Part shown: one piece after another, positions 18,101-26,465 of the stretch | Numbering within the stretch: the stretch's first letter is position 1 | Layout: each line of letters opens with the position of its first letter | Assembly (NCBI RefSeq): GCF_003206575.1 | Contig: NZ_PZJO01000004.1 | Span: 497,881-536,918, forward strand | Origin: Salinicola endophyticus | GTDB taxonomy: Bacteria > Pseudomonadota > Gammaproteobacteria > Pseudomonadales > Halomonadaceae | DNA: 39,038 nt | Reading direction: 5' to 3' | Translations under genes and position numbers: made by a program | Notes under the pieces: model-generated | Told to the model about the DNA's origin: nothing | Databases searched by the model: none | What the model saw: the letters and a program-made list of their open reading frames with translations, nothing else

Positions 18101-19230
18101 ATGGTGGTGGGTTGAAGCGGGTGGCGCTGGCGACCCCATGTATTCTGGTCGAGGGCCGCTGCCTCGGCGGCATGCAGGCCGACGCTTCGCCACTCTCCGG
18201 CGGTGGCTGGCAGCTGTCGCTGGATGGCGAGATTGCCGCTGGCCGCGCGCGCTGGCAGCCGCAGGCGGAGGTGCCCATCGACGTGTCGCTGGCGCGCCTC
18301 AATCTCGATGCACTGACACCCAAGCCGGCGGCGGGCGATAAAGGTGGGAGTATGGGGCAGACGCTGATGACGCAGATCGAGACCGCGCCGCGGCCGATCG
18401 CTCTGCCCGACGGGCTGGCTCGGGTGCCGGCAGGTCAGGTGAAGGTTGCGCACTTCGAGCGTCAAGGCAAGCAGTTCGGGCCGCTGGAGGCGCGCTGGCG
18501 CGCCGATGACCGCGGCCTGACCCTCGACCCGCTGAAGCTGACGCTGGGCGATATCGGGTTCTCCGGCAACCTGCGCTGGGAGGCCTCGGGGAGTGCCAGC
18601 CTCACCCGCGCCAACCTGCAGGCCAAGGGGAAAAATCTGGGCAGCGCCTTCGCGGCGCTGGACCAGCAGGTGCCGATCACCAGCGAACGTGCCCAGGGGC
18701 GGCTGCAGCTGGCCTGGCCCGGCGCCCCATGGCAGTTCGCCCTGCCGCTGGCGAGTGGCCGGCTGGCGGTGGATCTGGGCAACGGCCGTCTGCGCCAGGT
18801 CCACTCCTCCTCGGCCAAGCTGGTGGGGCTTTTCAATCTCGACAATATCCTGCGCCGGCTCAAGCTCGATTTCTCCGACGTCACCAGCAGTGGCACCGCC
18901 TTCAATACGCTCAAGGGCAGCGCCACGCTCTACAACGGCGTGATCCAGAGTGACGGGCCGCTGGTGGTCGACGGCACCTCGACGCGCTTCACGCTATCGG
19001 GTAGCGTCGATCTCAACCGCCAGACGCTGGATCAGCGCCTGGGTATCACGGTGCCGGTGAGCCAGAACCTGCCGCTGGTGGCGATCATGGCCGGGGCACC
19101 GCAGGTCGGCCTGGGGCTGTTCGTGTTCCATCAGCTGTTCGGCCGCTGGATCGACAACGTGACCCAGGTCCACTATCGCATTCAGGGGCCCTGGTCCGCG
19201 CCGGATATCAGCGTGGAAAGCGCCCAATAA
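15166..19230 (+). CDS. yhdP: YhdP-family AsmA-like envelope protein (intermembrane phospholipid transport)
   Basis: This 1354-residue protein has an N-terminal membrane anchor at about residues 8-29 (LLTLVAVLALVLALVVSGV) followed by a very long periplasmic region with repeated beta-strand patterns of the DUF3971/AsmA type. The AsmA-like C-terminal section (LKGSATLYNGVIQSDGPL, DLNRQTLDQRLGITVPVS) is clear. YhdP and its relatives TamB and YdbH form long hydrophobic-groove bridges that move phospholipid to the outer membrane. Its place after rng is the usual one. Length is slightly above the E. coli protein (1266), partly because of a low-complexity insert around residues 345-368 encoded by a tandem repeat. 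The ATG four bases after the rng stop fixes the start. Confidence 0.93.
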   Translation: MSPLRITLRWLLTLVAVLALVLALVVSGVRLLAWQSERLAPPLMAWLDASLETQGSLGGLSLSLSRFDPSLSLDDLDLKSQGGQPLLEVAHAHARLDSGASWDQRAPVFAPATLEGLTLHLYRSAKGGWGWPDGAGSRWFGARDDNAASAPPDLDRWLVWLTHQQAVLENVTLVLHADGETRPLTLSRLDLASRDGQASLVARLAGAAGQAADEASPADAESAGRLQLSVDSGVAGASGAGTGPVARFDGRFDLGVLTPLLALLTQPYPRSLAALDGELSASGEWRDGGLRQARLALDVPTLQVVDSGDGKTHTLNDIGVEGGLTRDADGQWQAWADDLRLAQKSGTQVSGTQVSATRVPGTQGAGAAADIAPLPSWPQRLQARSTPQGWWLRSTPFALGGMVASLRQLPLPEALLKPLRKLDPQGRVAGLEVGRDAGEWYAQAALEGVSVSAWDDAPGGGPFDAWATFRGRGGRVAFAGGPQTRFLLPSVYAEPLVLSAASGIIDWHLTHDGAVLSGEHLRAGWRGASASGRFGLTLYDARDKPGAFMLDLAFADADARRTRLLPWLPTRALDDPELMQWLGGDIGGVVKHGRLGLSLTLSDKEAPEGQMFSNPDDRFTLALDIADGRLQYAPDWPALEQVYGHLQMHNMNLQAQIDHASSHGLTTHDAEVTLADQQLAISGDVSGSSAGLLGFLSQAPLDDLSRTFGLWRSQGKVDAALHIALPMTPQSDAETDLSVDVQGHANVESLTFPELQLTLGGINGPLHYRHQKGQDYLQGQLGARAFDGPLLATFDIGGAQGQGITFEGRALARGLLGWAGLSRVGGLASGFFPYRAQVSFDDQNNASLAVRSDLEGLAIQLPAPFGKAAGHREPLAIDADIAAGSGSVTLADWGRARWRTLGEQVQGQVWLEGWPGAQAAWPSEPGWYVLWRPNRLDTRRWASALTALQAAPGDAQPSREVPTAITDDLDKPESVPVNDGGGLKRVALATPCILVEGRCLGGMQADASPLSGGGWQLSLDGEIAAGRARWQPQAEVPIDVSLARLNLDALTPKPAAGDKGGSMGQTLMTQIETAPRPIALPDGLARVPAGQVKVAHFERQGKQFGPLEARWRADDRGLTLDPLKLTLGDIGFSGNLRWEASGSASLTRANLQAKGKNLGSAFAALDQQVPITSERAQGRLQLAWPGAPWQFALPLASGRLAVDLGNGRLRQVHSSSAKLVGLFNLDNILRRLKLDFSDVTSSGTAFNTLKGSATLYNGVIQSDGPLVVDGTSTRFTLSGSVDLNRQTLDQRLGITVPVSQNLPLVAIMAGAPQVGLGLFVFHQLFGRWIDNVTQVHYRIQGPWSAPDISVESAQ
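16198..16257 (+). repeat. Four imperfect 15-bp tandem repeats inside yhdP
   Basis: Four consecutive 15-base units (16198-16212, 16213-16227, 16228-16242, 16243-16257) follow the pattern TCSGGAACTCAAGTR and encode SGTQV, SGTQV, SATRV and PGTQG. They lie in a hydrophilic Gly/Ala linker, so copy-number change would stay in frame. Confidence 0.85.
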
Positions 19231-19256
19231 TCCGGCAGCCGGCGCGTACCGGGCGC

Positions 19257-19270
19257 CCCTCGCGAGAGGG
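19257..19270 (+). other. Small GNRA-type hairpin upstream of tldD
   Basis: CCCTC-GCGA-GAGGG forms a 5-bp stem with a GNRA tetraloop, between yhdP and tldD (84-base gap). It may be a stability element for the yhdP 3' end or the tldD leader. Confidence 0.3.
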
Positions 19271-19314
19271 TGTCACGGCACGTGAGACGGCTGCCACAAT
19301 CGGGAAAACGCCCA

Positions 19315-20769
19315 ATGACAGACATGAGCGAAAGCGCCTTGAAGCAGGCTTCGAGCCTGCTGCTGGCCCCGGGTGGCCTCGACCAGACGTCGCTGGACGT
19401 CGGTCTGGGGCAGGCCATGGGCGTCGGTATCGACTATGCGGATCTCTTCTTCCAGCGCACCTGGCACGAGATGTGGGTGCTCGAGGATGGCGAGGTCAAG
19501 GATGCCAGCTACAGCATCGATGGCGGGGTCGGCGTGCGCGCGCTCTCCGGTGAGAAGACCGGGTTCGCCTATTCGAGCCAGATCACTGCTGACGCGCTCG
19601 CCGAGACCGGGCGCACCGCCTCGGGTATCGCGCGCAGCGGTAGCCGCCAGGCGCCGCGGGCGATCCACGCGGTGGCGGCCAGCGCGCGCTATGCCGGGAT
19701 CGACCCGCTCAGCGGTCTCTCCGCCGACGAGAAGATCGCCATGCTCAAGGAGGCCGACCGCGTGGCGCGGGCCGCCGACCCCGCCGTCTCCCAGGTCAGT
19801 GCCTCGCTGACCGGCGTGCACGAGGTGGTCCTGGTGTGCGCCAGCGACGGCACCCTGGCGGCGGATATCCGCCCCCTGGTGCGGCTCAACGTCAATGTGA
19901 TCGTGGCCCGCGATGGGCGCCGCGAACGTGGCAGCGCCGGCGGTGGCGGGCGCTACGCGATGAGCCGACTGCGCGACGCCGGGGTGGCCACCATCTACGC
20001 CCGCGAGGCGGTGCGCCAGGCGCTGGTGAATCTCGACGCGGTGGCGGCGCCGGCGGGCCAGATGCCGGTGGTGCTGGGCAGCGGCTGGCCCGGCATCCTG
20101 CTCCACGAGGCGGTGGGGCACGGGCTCGAGGGTGACTTCAATCGCAAGGGCAGTTCGGCCTTCGCCGGCCGCCTGGGCGAGCAGGTCGCCTCGCGCGGCG
20201 TCACCGTGGTCGACGACGCGACCCTGGCCGACTGCCGCGGTTCGCTGAGCATCGATGACGAGGGGACGCCGGGGCAGTACACCCCGCTGATCGAGGATGG
20301 CATCCTCACCGGTTACATGCAGGACAAGCTCAACGCACGCCTGATGGGCATGCAGCCGACCGGCAATGCGCGGCGCGAATCCTACGCCCATGTGACCATG
20401 CCGCGGATGACCAACACCTGCATGCTGGCGGGAAACGACGATCCCGAAGAGATCGTCAAGAGCGTCAAGCGCGGGCTCTATGCGGTCAGTTTCGGCGGTG
20501 GCCAGGTCGATATCACCTCGGGTCGCTTCGTGTTCTCGGCGTCCGAGGCCTATCTGATCGAGGATGGCCGCATCACCGCACCGGTCAAGGGTGCGACCCT
20601 GATCGGCAACGGCCCCGAAGCGATGTCCCAAGTCTCCATGATCGGCAACGACATGGCCCTGGACACAGGCATCGGGGTGTGTGGCAAGGAGGGGCAGGGC
20701 GTACCCGTCGGGGTGGGCCAGCCGACGTTGAAACTCGACGAGCTGACCGTCGGTGGCACGGCGTCGTGA
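19315..20769 (+). CDS. tldD: Metalloprotease TldD
   Basis: The 484-residue product is the catalytic subunit of the TldD-TldE (PmbA) zinc protease, known for processing microcin B17 and degrading CcdA and unfolded peptides. The zinc motif is H264-E265-x-x-H268 ([13 protein letters not shown]), and the further Cys ligand lies near the C-terminus in [15 protein letters not shown]. Length matches E. coli TldD (481). The ATG at 19315 is preferred over an upstream GTG-initiated extension that is not conserved; ATG 19324 is an alternative. Ribosome sites are weak for all. Its partner pmbA lies 633 bases downstream, with darP between them on the other strand. Confidence 0.95.
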   Translation: MTDMSESALKQASSLLLAPGGLDQTSLDVGLGQAMGVGIDYADLFFQRTWHEMWVLEDGEVKDASYSIDGGVGVRALSGEKTGFAYSSQITADALAETGRTASGIARSGSRQAPRAIHAVAASARYAGIDPLSGLSADEKIAMLKEADRVARAADPAVSQVSASLTGVHEVVLVCASDGTLAADIRPLVRLNVNVIVARDGRRERGSAGGGGRYAMSRLRDAGVATIYAREAVRQALVNLDAVAAPAGQMPVVLGSGWPGILLHEAVGHGLEGDFNRKGSSAFAGRLGEQVASRGVTVVDDATLADCRGSLSIDDEGTPGQYTPLIEDGILTGYMQDKLNARLMGMQPTGNARRESYAHVTMPRMTNTCMLAGNDDPEEIVKSVKRGLYAVSFGGGQVDITSGRFVFSASEAYLIEDGRITAPVKGATLIGNGPEAMSQVSMIGNDMALDTGIGVCGKEGQGVPVGVGQPTLKLDELTVGGTAS

Positions 20770-20776
20770 ACACCGG

Positions 20777-20801
20777 GCCGCGGTCGCCGGGCGGCCGCGG
20801 C
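20777..20801. terminator. Convergent-gene hairpin between tldD and darP
   Basis: GCCGCGG and CCGCGGC form a 7-bp stem around 11 bases in the 39-bp gap between two converging genes. It is GC-rich without a T tract, so a bidirectional terminator role is tentative. Confidence 0.35.
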
Positions 20802-20808
20802 GGGCGAC

Positions 20809-21300
20809 TCACAGCCCGACGGTGTCGCGGATCAGCTGGAACAGCTTGCGCGCGCTGGCCGGCGGCTTGCCGCGCTGGCGTTCGGCGCGGGCGTTGCGGA
20901 TCAGTTGGCGCAGCGCCTGGCGGTCGACGCTGGGATGCGCCTCGATGAACGGTTCCAGCGCGGTGTCGTCGTCGATCAGGCGGTCTCGCCACTGCTCCAG
21001 CCGGTGGAAGGCGGCGTTGCGCTGGACCTGCTCCTGGTCGATCGCCTCGAAGGCGGCGCGGATCGCCTCGCGGTCCTCCTTGCGCATCACCTTGCCGACG
21101 TACTGCATGTGGCGCCGGCGCCCTTCGTGGGAGCGGATACGACCGGTCTCCTCCACCGCGGCGATCATCTCGTCGGAGAGTGGCAGCCGCGCGCGCACCG
21201 CCGGGTCCAGGGCGATGATACGTTCGCCCAGCGCCTGCAGTTCCTGCATCTCTTTCTTGAGCTGTGTCTTGCTCGGGGGCGCAGCGTCCTCGAAAGTCAT
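20809..21300 (-). CDS. darP: Ribosome biogenesis factor DarP (YjgA, DUF615)
   Basis: A 163-residue helical protein that binds late 50S ribosomal precursors and promotes peptidyl-transferase-centre maturation. The family start SKTQLKKEMQELQALGE, the central RIRSHEGRRRHMQYVGKVMR and the C-terminal RQLIRNARAERQ are all present. It sits between tldD and pmbA on the opposite strand, as in Pseudomonas. The start ATG at 21300 lies close behind a good extended -10 element. Complete; no anomalies. Confidence 0.94.
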   Translation of the reverse strand: MTFEDAAPPSKTQLKKEMQELQALGERIIALDPAVRARLPLSDEMIAAVEETGRIRSHEGRRRHMQYVGKVMRKEDREAIRAAFEAIDQEQVQRNAAFHRLEQWRDRLIDDDTALEPFIEAHPSVDRQALRQLIRNARAERQRGKPPASARKLFQLIRDTVGL

Positions 21301-21331
21301 GTCATTACCATTTGCAGCGAGTCGGGGGCGC

Positions 21332-21340
21332 AGTATATCA
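21332..21340 (-). promoter_or_regulatory. Extended -10 promoter for darP
   Basis: On the minus strand TGATATACT reads as TG-A-TATACT, an extended -10 with a near-consensus hexamer. It would start transcription about 25 bases before the darP ATG. No good -35 is present, which extended -10 promoters do not require. Confidence 0.5.
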
Positions 21341-21402
21341 GCCGCCGCTCGCTCGCCCAGGCCCGTTCACGCGGCCGGGGCACCATCGATCAGGAGTTTG
21401 CC

Positions 21403-22743
21403 ATGAGTCAGGCCTTCGATGCCGCCGAACAGCAGTCACGCCTCAAGGAGCGGGCGACCCGGGCGCTGGCGCTCGCCGCCGAACTAGGCGCCGACGCCTG
21501 CGAGGTGGGTGCCAGTGTCGATCAGGGTATCGGCGTGGGGGTACGCCTGGGCGAGACCGAGAGCGTCGAGCTCTCGCGCGACCAGGGCATTGCGGTGACC
21601 GTCTATGTCGGCCAGCGCAAGGGTAACGCGTCGTCGTCGGATGACAGCGATGCGTCGCTGCGCGCGGTGGTCGAGAAGGCGATCGCGATCGCCCAGCACA
21701 CCGGAGAAGACCCTGCCGCGGGGCTTGCCGAGGCCGCGCTGATGGCCACCGAGCTGCCCGACCTCGACCTGCATCACCCCTGGGCGCTGGAGACCGACGA
21801 CGCGCTGGCGCTGGCGCTGCGCTGCGAGCAGGCCGGGCGTGAGCGCGCCGGTATCACCAACTCGGAGGGCGCCAGCCTGTCGTCGACCGAGGCGGTGACG
21901 GTCTACGCCAACAGTCATGGCTTTCTGGGCAGCCGTCGCGGCACCCGCCACTCGCTGTCGTGCCTGCTGATCGCCGGCAGCGGCGAGGGCATGCAGCGCG
22001 ACCACGACTTCACCACGGCGCGCCGGGCGAGCGACCTGGCCAGCCCGGAGCAGGTCGGCATCAGCGCCGCCGAACGTACCCTGCGCCGGCTCGACGCCCG
22101 GCGCCCGCGCACCGGACGCTTCCCGGTGCTGTTCGCCCCCGAGATGGCGCGCGGGCTGGTGGGCAACCTGCTCAACAGCATTGCCGGTGGGGCGCTCTAC
22201 CGCGAGTCCTCGTTCCTCTGCGACCAGCTCGGCGCGACGCTGTTCCCCGAGTGGTTCTCCCTCGGCGAGCGTCCGCGCGAGCGCGGCGGCATGGCGAGTT
22301 CCGCTTTCGATAGCGACGGCGTGGCCACCCGCGACAACGTCTTCATCGACCAGGGGCGTCTGGCCAGCTATATGCTGTCGGCTTACAGTGCTCGCCGCCT
22401 CGGCCTGCAGACCACCGGCAACGCCGGCGGAGCGCGCAACGTGCGCATCCAGGCGCCGACCACTGAGCTGGCGGCGCTGATGCGTCAGATGGGCACCGGG
22501 GTGATGGTCACCGAGATGATGGGGCAGGGGCTCAATCCGGTCACCGGCGACTATTCGCGCGGGGCGGCGGGGTTCTGGGTCGAGAACGGCGAGATCTCCC
22601 ACCCGGTGGAGGAGTTCACGGTCGCTGGCAATCTGCGTGAGATGTTCGCCGCCCTGCAGGGGGTGGGTGACGACATCGACCGCCGCGGCAGCGTGCACAC
22701 CGGCAGCTGGCTGGTGGATGGGATGACGCTCGCTGGGCAGTAG
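21403..22743 (+). CDS. pmbA: Metalloprotease subunit PmbA/TldE
   Basis: The 446-residue partner of TldD shares its fold but lacks the HExxH zinc motif, as expected for the TldE subunit. Recognisable parts are LGADACEVGASVDQGIGVGVR near the N-terminus, FPVLFAPEMARGLVGNLLNSI in the middle and VTEMMGQGLNPVTGDYSRGA near the end. The frame remains open over 160 codons upstream through the darP antisense, but the ATG at 21403 has AGGAG seven bases before it and starts the conserved region. Length fits E. coli PmbA (450). Confidence 0.95.
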   Translation: MSQAFDAAEQQSRLKERATRALALAAELGADACEVGASVDQGIGVGVRLGETESVELSRDQGIAVTVYVGQRKGNASSSDDSDASLRAVVEKAIAIAQHTGEDPAAGLAEAALMATELPDLDLHHPWALETDDALALALRCEQAGRERAGITNSEGASLSSTEAVTVYANSHGFLGSRRGTRHSLSCLLIAGSGEGMQRDHDFTTARRASDLASPEQVGISAAERTLRRLDARRPRTGRFPVLFAPEMARGLVGNLLNSIAGGALYRESSFLCDQLGATLFPEWFSLGERPRERGGMASSAFDSDGVATRDNVFIDQGRLASYMLSAYSARRLGLQTTGNAGGARNVRIQAPTTELAALMRQMGTGVMVTEMMGQGLNPVTGDYSRGAAGFWVENGEISHPVEEFTVAGNLREMFAALQGVGDDIDRRGSVHTGSWLVDGMTLAGQ

Positions 22744-22794
22744 GGCGGGGCGAAGTCAGGGAAACACGGCATCAAGGACGAAGTGGGTGAGGCT

Positions 22795-24252
22795 ATGAAT
22801 CAGTCCCGGCAAGCGGACGAGTCGCGTCAGTTCCTGGGCCACCCCTGGCCGCTGTCGACGCTCTTCGGCATGGAAGTGTGGGAGCGCTTCTCGTTCTACG
22901 GCATGCAGGCGATCCTGCTGATCTACCTCTACTACGAGAGTGCGCGGGGCGGGCTGGGCATCGCCGAGAGCGCGGCGTTCGGTATCGTCGGCGCTTACGG
23001 CAGCAGCGTCTATCTGGCGACCATCCTCGGTGGCTGGTTCGCCGACCGCGTGCTCGGTCCCGAGCGCACGCTGTTCTACTCGGGGGCGATCGTGATGGCG
23101 GGGCATGTGGCCCTGGCGCTGGTGCCCGGGGTTCCCGGGGTGACGCTGGGGCTGTGCCTGGTGGCGCTGGGCAGTGGTGGGGTCAAGGCGACCTGTGCCG
23201 CGCTGGTCGGGTCGCTCTACGCTCCAGGCAGCCCCAAGCGCGACGCCGGCTTCTCGATCTTCTATCTGGGGATCAATCTCGGCGGTTTTGCCGGGCCGCT
23301 GCTGACCGGCTATCTGCAGAGCAGCGCCGGCTTCCACTACGGTTTCGGTATCGCCGCCATCGGCATGGCGCTGGGGCTGATCCAGTATGCCTTCGGTCGG
23401 CGTCATCTCGCCGAGGCGCAGCGCCATCCGCCGATGCCGCTGGCGGCGGGGGAAGCCAAGCGTTATCTGTTCGGTGCGATCGTGGCGTTGGCGCTGCTGG
23501 CGGCAGCGCTCGTGTTCGGTTGGCTCCGGGCGGACACGCTCACGGATGTGATCCTCGGCGTGATCGTGGTCACCACGCTGGCCTACTTCGTGGTCATTCT
23601 GCGCTCGGCCCGGGTGTCGGCGCTGGAGCGCCGCCGGGTACTCGCCTTCGTGCCGCTGTTCATCGCCAGTGCGGTCTACTGGGCGCTCTATGTGCAGTCC
23701 TACACGGTGATCGTGGCGTTCTTCGACCAGCGGGTGGATCGCCAGTTGGACGGCTGGACGATACCGGTGGGCTGGCTGACCTCGGTACAGGCACTCACCA
23801 TCATCCTGCTGTCCGGGGTCTTTGCCTGGCTGTGGTCACGCCTGGGCAAGCGCCAGCCCTCGTCGGCGGCCAAGTTCGTGATCGCGATGCTGGTGATCGG
23901 CGCTTCGTTCTTCGGCTATCTGCCCTGGCTGGGCACGGATGCCGTGGGCATGCCGCTCTGGGTGCTGGTACTGCTGCTGCTCGGCTTCACGGTCTCCGAG
24001 CTGTGCCTGTCGCCGATCGGGCTATCGGTCACCACGCGGCTGGCGCCACGCGCGATGCAGACCCAGATGATCGCGCTCTTTTATCTGTCGCTGTCGCTCG
24101 GTTTCGCCGCCGGCGGACGTGCCGGCGAGTGGTACACCCAGCGCACGGAGGTGGTCTATTTCATCACGCTGGGCACGGTGAGTCTGATCGCCGGTGTGCT
24201 GCTCGCGCTCTGCCTGCCGGCGATTCGCCGCGCCAGCGCCGGCACCGAGTGA
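22795..24252 (+). CDS. POT/PTR2-family proton-dependent oligopeptide transporter
   Basis: This 485-residue polytopic inner-membrane protein has the hallmark E-x-x-E-R motif at residues 27-31 (MEVWERFSFYGMQA) in helix 1 and the PTR2 signature SIFYLGINLGGFAGPLL around residues 159-174. About 12-14 hydrophobic segments are visible. The family imports di- and tripeptides using the proton gradient; specificity cannot be read here. Start choice is uncertain: a GTG four codons upstream has AAGGA, while the ATG at 22795 follows GGTGAGG. It lies 51 bases after pmbA on the same strand. Peptide uptake next to a peptidase is suggestive but may be coincidental. Confidence 0.9.
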   Translation: MNQSRQADESRQFLGHPWPLSTLFGMEVWERFSFYGMQAILLIYLYYESARGGLGIAESAAFGIVGAYGSSVYLATILGGWFADRVLGPERTLFYSGAIVMAGHVALALVPGVPGVTLGLCLVALGSGGVKATCAALVGSLYAPGSPKRDAGFSIFYLGINLGGFAGPLLTGYLQSSAGFHYGFGIAAIGMALGLIQYAFGRRHLAEAQRHPPMPLAAGEAKRYLFGAIVALALLAAALVFGWLRADTLTDVILGVIVVTTLAYFVVILRSARVSALERRRVLAFVPLFIASAVYWALYVQSYTVIVAFFDQRVDRQLDGWTIPVGWLTSVQALTIILLSGVFAWLWSRLGKRQPSSAAKFVIAMLVIGASFFGYLPWLGTDAVGMPLWVLVLLLLGFTVSELCLSPIGLSVTTRLAPRAMQTQMIALFYLSLSLGFAAGGRAGEWYTQRTEVVYFITLGTVSLIAGVLLALCLPAIRRASAGTE

Positions 24253-24298
24253 GCGCCGGCAGCGAATAAGCGCTGTTATCGAGCAAGTACCGGCGGTA

Positions 24299-24328
24299 CC
24301 CCGGGCGCCGCGGGTATGGCGTCCGGGG
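24299..24328. terminator. Bidirectional terminator candidate after the peptide transporter
   Basis: CCCCGGGCGCC and GGCGTCCGGGG pair over 11 bp (one G-U) around an 8-base loop, in the 86-bp gap between the transporter and the convergent thioesterase gene. There is no T tract. Confidence 0.45.
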
Positions 24329-24338
24329 GATGGCGGTA

Positions 24339-24728
24339 TCAGCTGTCGAGGCGATCCTTGACGTAGGTGATCTCGCTCTTGCCGTGGGGCACAGGTTGGC
24401 CGTCGGCATCGAGATTGACGAAGACCATGCGATCGATCGTCAGAATGCTCTTGCGGGTGATCTTGTTGCGGACATGGCAGGAGAGCGTGATCGAGCTGGT
24501 GCCGAAATGGGTCGCGGTGAGGCCCAGCTCGATGATGTCACCCTGACGTGCACTGGAGACGAAGTTGATCTCCGAGATGAACTTGGTGACCACGTTGGCG
24601 TTGTCGAGCTGAATGATGGCGTAGATCGCGGCTTCTTCGTCGATCCAGCGCAGCAGACTGCCCCCGAACAGCGAGCCGTTGGGGTTGAGATCCTCGGGCT
24701 TGATCCATTTGCGGGTATGGAAGTTCAT
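24339..24728 (-). CDS. Hotdog-fold acyl-CoA thioesterase
   Basis: A 129-residue single hotdog domain of the YciA/YkhA-like acyl-CoA thioesterase type, which hydrolyses acyl-CoA to free acid and CoA. The active-site region is NPNGSLFGGSLLRWIDEEAA (residues 15-34) with D30 the likely catalytic acid and the FGG turn on the central helix. The later strand ISEINFVSSARQGDIIELG fits the family. An AGGAG site precedes the ATG. It follows ptsO by 69 bases on the same strand and could be cotranscribed, though a functional link to the nitrogen PTS is not evident. The exact subfamily is uncertain. Confidence 0.85.
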   Translation of the reverse strand: MNFHTRKWIKPEDLNPNGSLFGGSLLRWIDEEAAIYAIIQLDNANVVTKFISEINFVSSARQGDIIELGLTATHFGTSSITLSCHVRNKITRKSILTIDRMVFVNLDADGQPVPHGKSEITYVKDRLDS

Positions 24729-24797
24729 GCACGGCTCCTGGGGGCGACGGTAGGCGTCGGGGCATTGACGTTGAAGGATTGCCGCTATCGGCGGGAC

Positions 24798-25067
24798 CTA
24801 TTCATCCTCGTGGAAGCGGGCCTCGAACAGCGCGGTGATCGCCTCCATCGCTGGTTCCGCTTCGTCACCTTCGGTGACGATCACCAGCGGCGTGCCGCAG
24901 GGCGCGGCCAGCATCAGCAGCGACATGATATTGGCGGCGTCGGCGATACGCTCGCCGTGGTGTACCGCGACCCGGGCGGCGAACGGCTGACAGCACTGCA
25001 CCAGCTTGGTCGCGGCCCGGGCGTGCAGGCCGCGGCGGTTGGTCAGGCGCAGTTCACGCGTCGGCAT
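24798..25067 (-). CDS. ptsO: Nitrogen PTS phosphocarrier NPr (HPr-like)
   Basis: An 89-residue HPr-fold protein that relays phosphate from EI-Ntr to PtsN. The phosphorylated histidine is H15 in RRGLHARAATK. The ATG at 25067 is chosen because it gives the family length (90 in E. coli) and puts His at position 15; an ATG nine codons upstream is less likely. The gene starts inside the last codons of rapZ, overlapping by 14 bases, so the two are translationally coupled. Confidence 0.94.
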   Translation of the reverse strand: MPTRELRLTNRRGLHARAATKLVQCCQPFAARVAVHHGERIADAANIMSLLMLAAPCGTPLVIVTEGDEAEPAMEAITALFEARFHEDE

Positions 25068-25968
25068 TGCCACCCCGCTCGGCAGGCATGTCATCGGAGA
25101 GGGCGGTGTGCACCCCGAGTTCGCGATGGCGTAGACGGATATCGACGTCGTCGTGACGGAAGTGGTGCGCCAGGCGCTCGATCAGGTAGACCGAGCGGTG
25201 ATGGCCGCCGGTGCAGCCCACCGCGACGGTGAGGTAGCTGCGGTGGCTGGCCAGGTAGGCCGGCAGCCAGCGGATCAGCCAGGCATGGATATCGCCGGCC
25301 ATGGCGTGCACGTCGGGGTACTGCTCGAGAAAGGTGACGATCTCGCCGTCGCGGCCGTCGAAAGCACGCAGGTTCGGGTCCCAGAACGGGTTGGGCAGGC
25401 AGCGCACGTCGAACACCATGTCGGCATCCAGCGGTACGCCGCGCTTGAAGCCGAACGATTCGAAGGTGAGCGTGAGGCGGCCGCCGCTGTGACGCGCGAC
25501 CTGTTCGCTGATGCGGGCACGCAGGTCGTGGACCGAGAGACCGCGGGTATCGATCACCAGATCGGCGACCCGTCGGATCGGCGCCAGATAGCCCTGCTCG
25601 TTGTCGATCGCCTCGGCCAGCGTCATGTCGTTGCCGCGGGTCAGCGGATGGCGACGACGGGTGGCGGAGTAGCGTTCGAGCAGCACCTTGGCGTCGGCGG
25701 TGAGGTAGATCACCTGGGTGTCGATGCCGCGCTCGCGCACACCTTCGAGCAGCACCGGGAAGCGCTCCAGCGCCTCCGGCAGGTTACGCGCATCGATGCT
25801 CACCGCCACATTGGGCCGCGACGGCGGTGCGGCCCTGAGCTCGTCGATCAGCGGCGCCAGCAGATTGGTCGGCAGGTTGTCGATGGCGTAGTAGCCGAGA
25901 TCTTCCAGCGCCTGCAGCGCAATGGATTTCCCCGACCCCGAGCGGCCACTGATGATGACGAGTCGCAT
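25054..25968 (-). CDS. rapZ: RNase adapter protein / nucleotide-binding protein RapZ
   Basis: The 304-residue protein has a Walker A motif at residues 8-15 (GRSGSGKS) and the RapZ pattern ALEDLGYYAIDNLP. The C-terminal domain contains VAVGCTGGHHRSVYLIERLA near residues 249-268. In E. coli RapZ guides RNase E to the sRNA GlmZ and controls glucosamine-6-phosphate synthesis. Whether GlmZ-like RNAs exist in this organism is not visible. It starts seven bases after the ptsN stop and overlaps ptsO, within the rpoN-linked operon. Confidence 0.96.
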   Translation of the reverse strand: MRLVIISGRSGSGKSIALQALEDLGYYAIDNLPTNLLAPLIDELRAAPPSRPNVAVSIDARNLPEALERFPVLLEGVRERGIDTQVIYLTADAKVLLERYSATRRRHPLTRGNDMTLAEAIDNEQGYLAPIRRVADLVIDTRGLSVHDLRARISEQVARHSGGRLTLTFESFGFKRGVPLDADMVFDVRCLPNPFWDPNLRAFDGRDGEIVTFLEQYPDVHAMAGDIHAWLIRWLPAYLASHRSYLTVAVGCTGGHHRSVYLIERLAHHFRHDDVDIRLRHRELGVHTALSDDMPAERGGNADA

Positions 25969-25975
25969 GCAGTCT

Positions 25976-26458
25976 CTATCCGTCTTCGCTGTCCTGATGA
26001 TGGCGAATGGCGTCGATCAGCGTGTCGTGGAGCGCGTGCTGCGAGCCGGCCTGGCGCAGCTTCTGGCGCACGCTGCCCTGATTCATGATGCCGGCGACCT
26101 CGGCCAGCAGCGAAAGGTGGGCGTCGTCGGCCTCCTCCGGCACCAGCAGCACGAACACCAGATCCACCGGCTCGCCATCGATGGCATCGAAGTCGATGGC
26201 ATCCTCGAGGCGCATGAAGCCAGCCAACGGCGTCTTGCAGTGCGGGCTGCGGGCGTGCGGGATGGCGACCCCGTTGCCGATGCCGGTGCTGCCCAGCCGC
26301 TCGCGTCCGATCAGGCGGCTGAACACCTCCTGACTGTCCAGGCTGGGCGTATTCTGGGCGATGAAGGTGCTGAAGAATTCCAGCAGACGCTTTTTGCTGC
26401 CCCCCGTCACACCGTAGAGGGTGCGTTCGGGGGGCAGGATGGTTTCCAGAGTGATCAT
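25976..26458 (-). CDS. ptsN: Nitrogen PTS regulatory enzyme IIA PtsN
   Basis: A 160-residue EIIA-fructose/mannitol-type domain with the phosphorylated His at H68 (GNGVAIPHARSPHC). PtsN receives phosphate from NPr and regulates potassium uptake and other processes by its phosphorylation state. It begins seven bases after the hpf stop, with a weak ribosome site, suggesting translational coupling. Length is as expected, and there is no EIIB or EIIC partner nearby, as normal for the nitrogen PTS. Confidence 0.95.
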   Translation of the reverse strand: MITLETILPPERTLYGVTGGSKKRLLEFFSTFIAQNTPSLDSQEVFSRLIGRERLGSTGIGNGVAIPHARSPHCKTPLAGFMRLEDAIDFDAIDGEPVDLVFVLLVPEEADDAHLSLLAEVAGIMNQGSVRQKLRQAGSQHALHDTLIDAIRHHQDSEDG

Positions 26459-26465
26459 CGGGGAA

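Noticed and set aside
20905-21402. 166-codon N-terminal extension of pmbA
   Set aside because: It is antisense to darP and not PmbA-like; a strong ribosome site marks the ATG at 21403.
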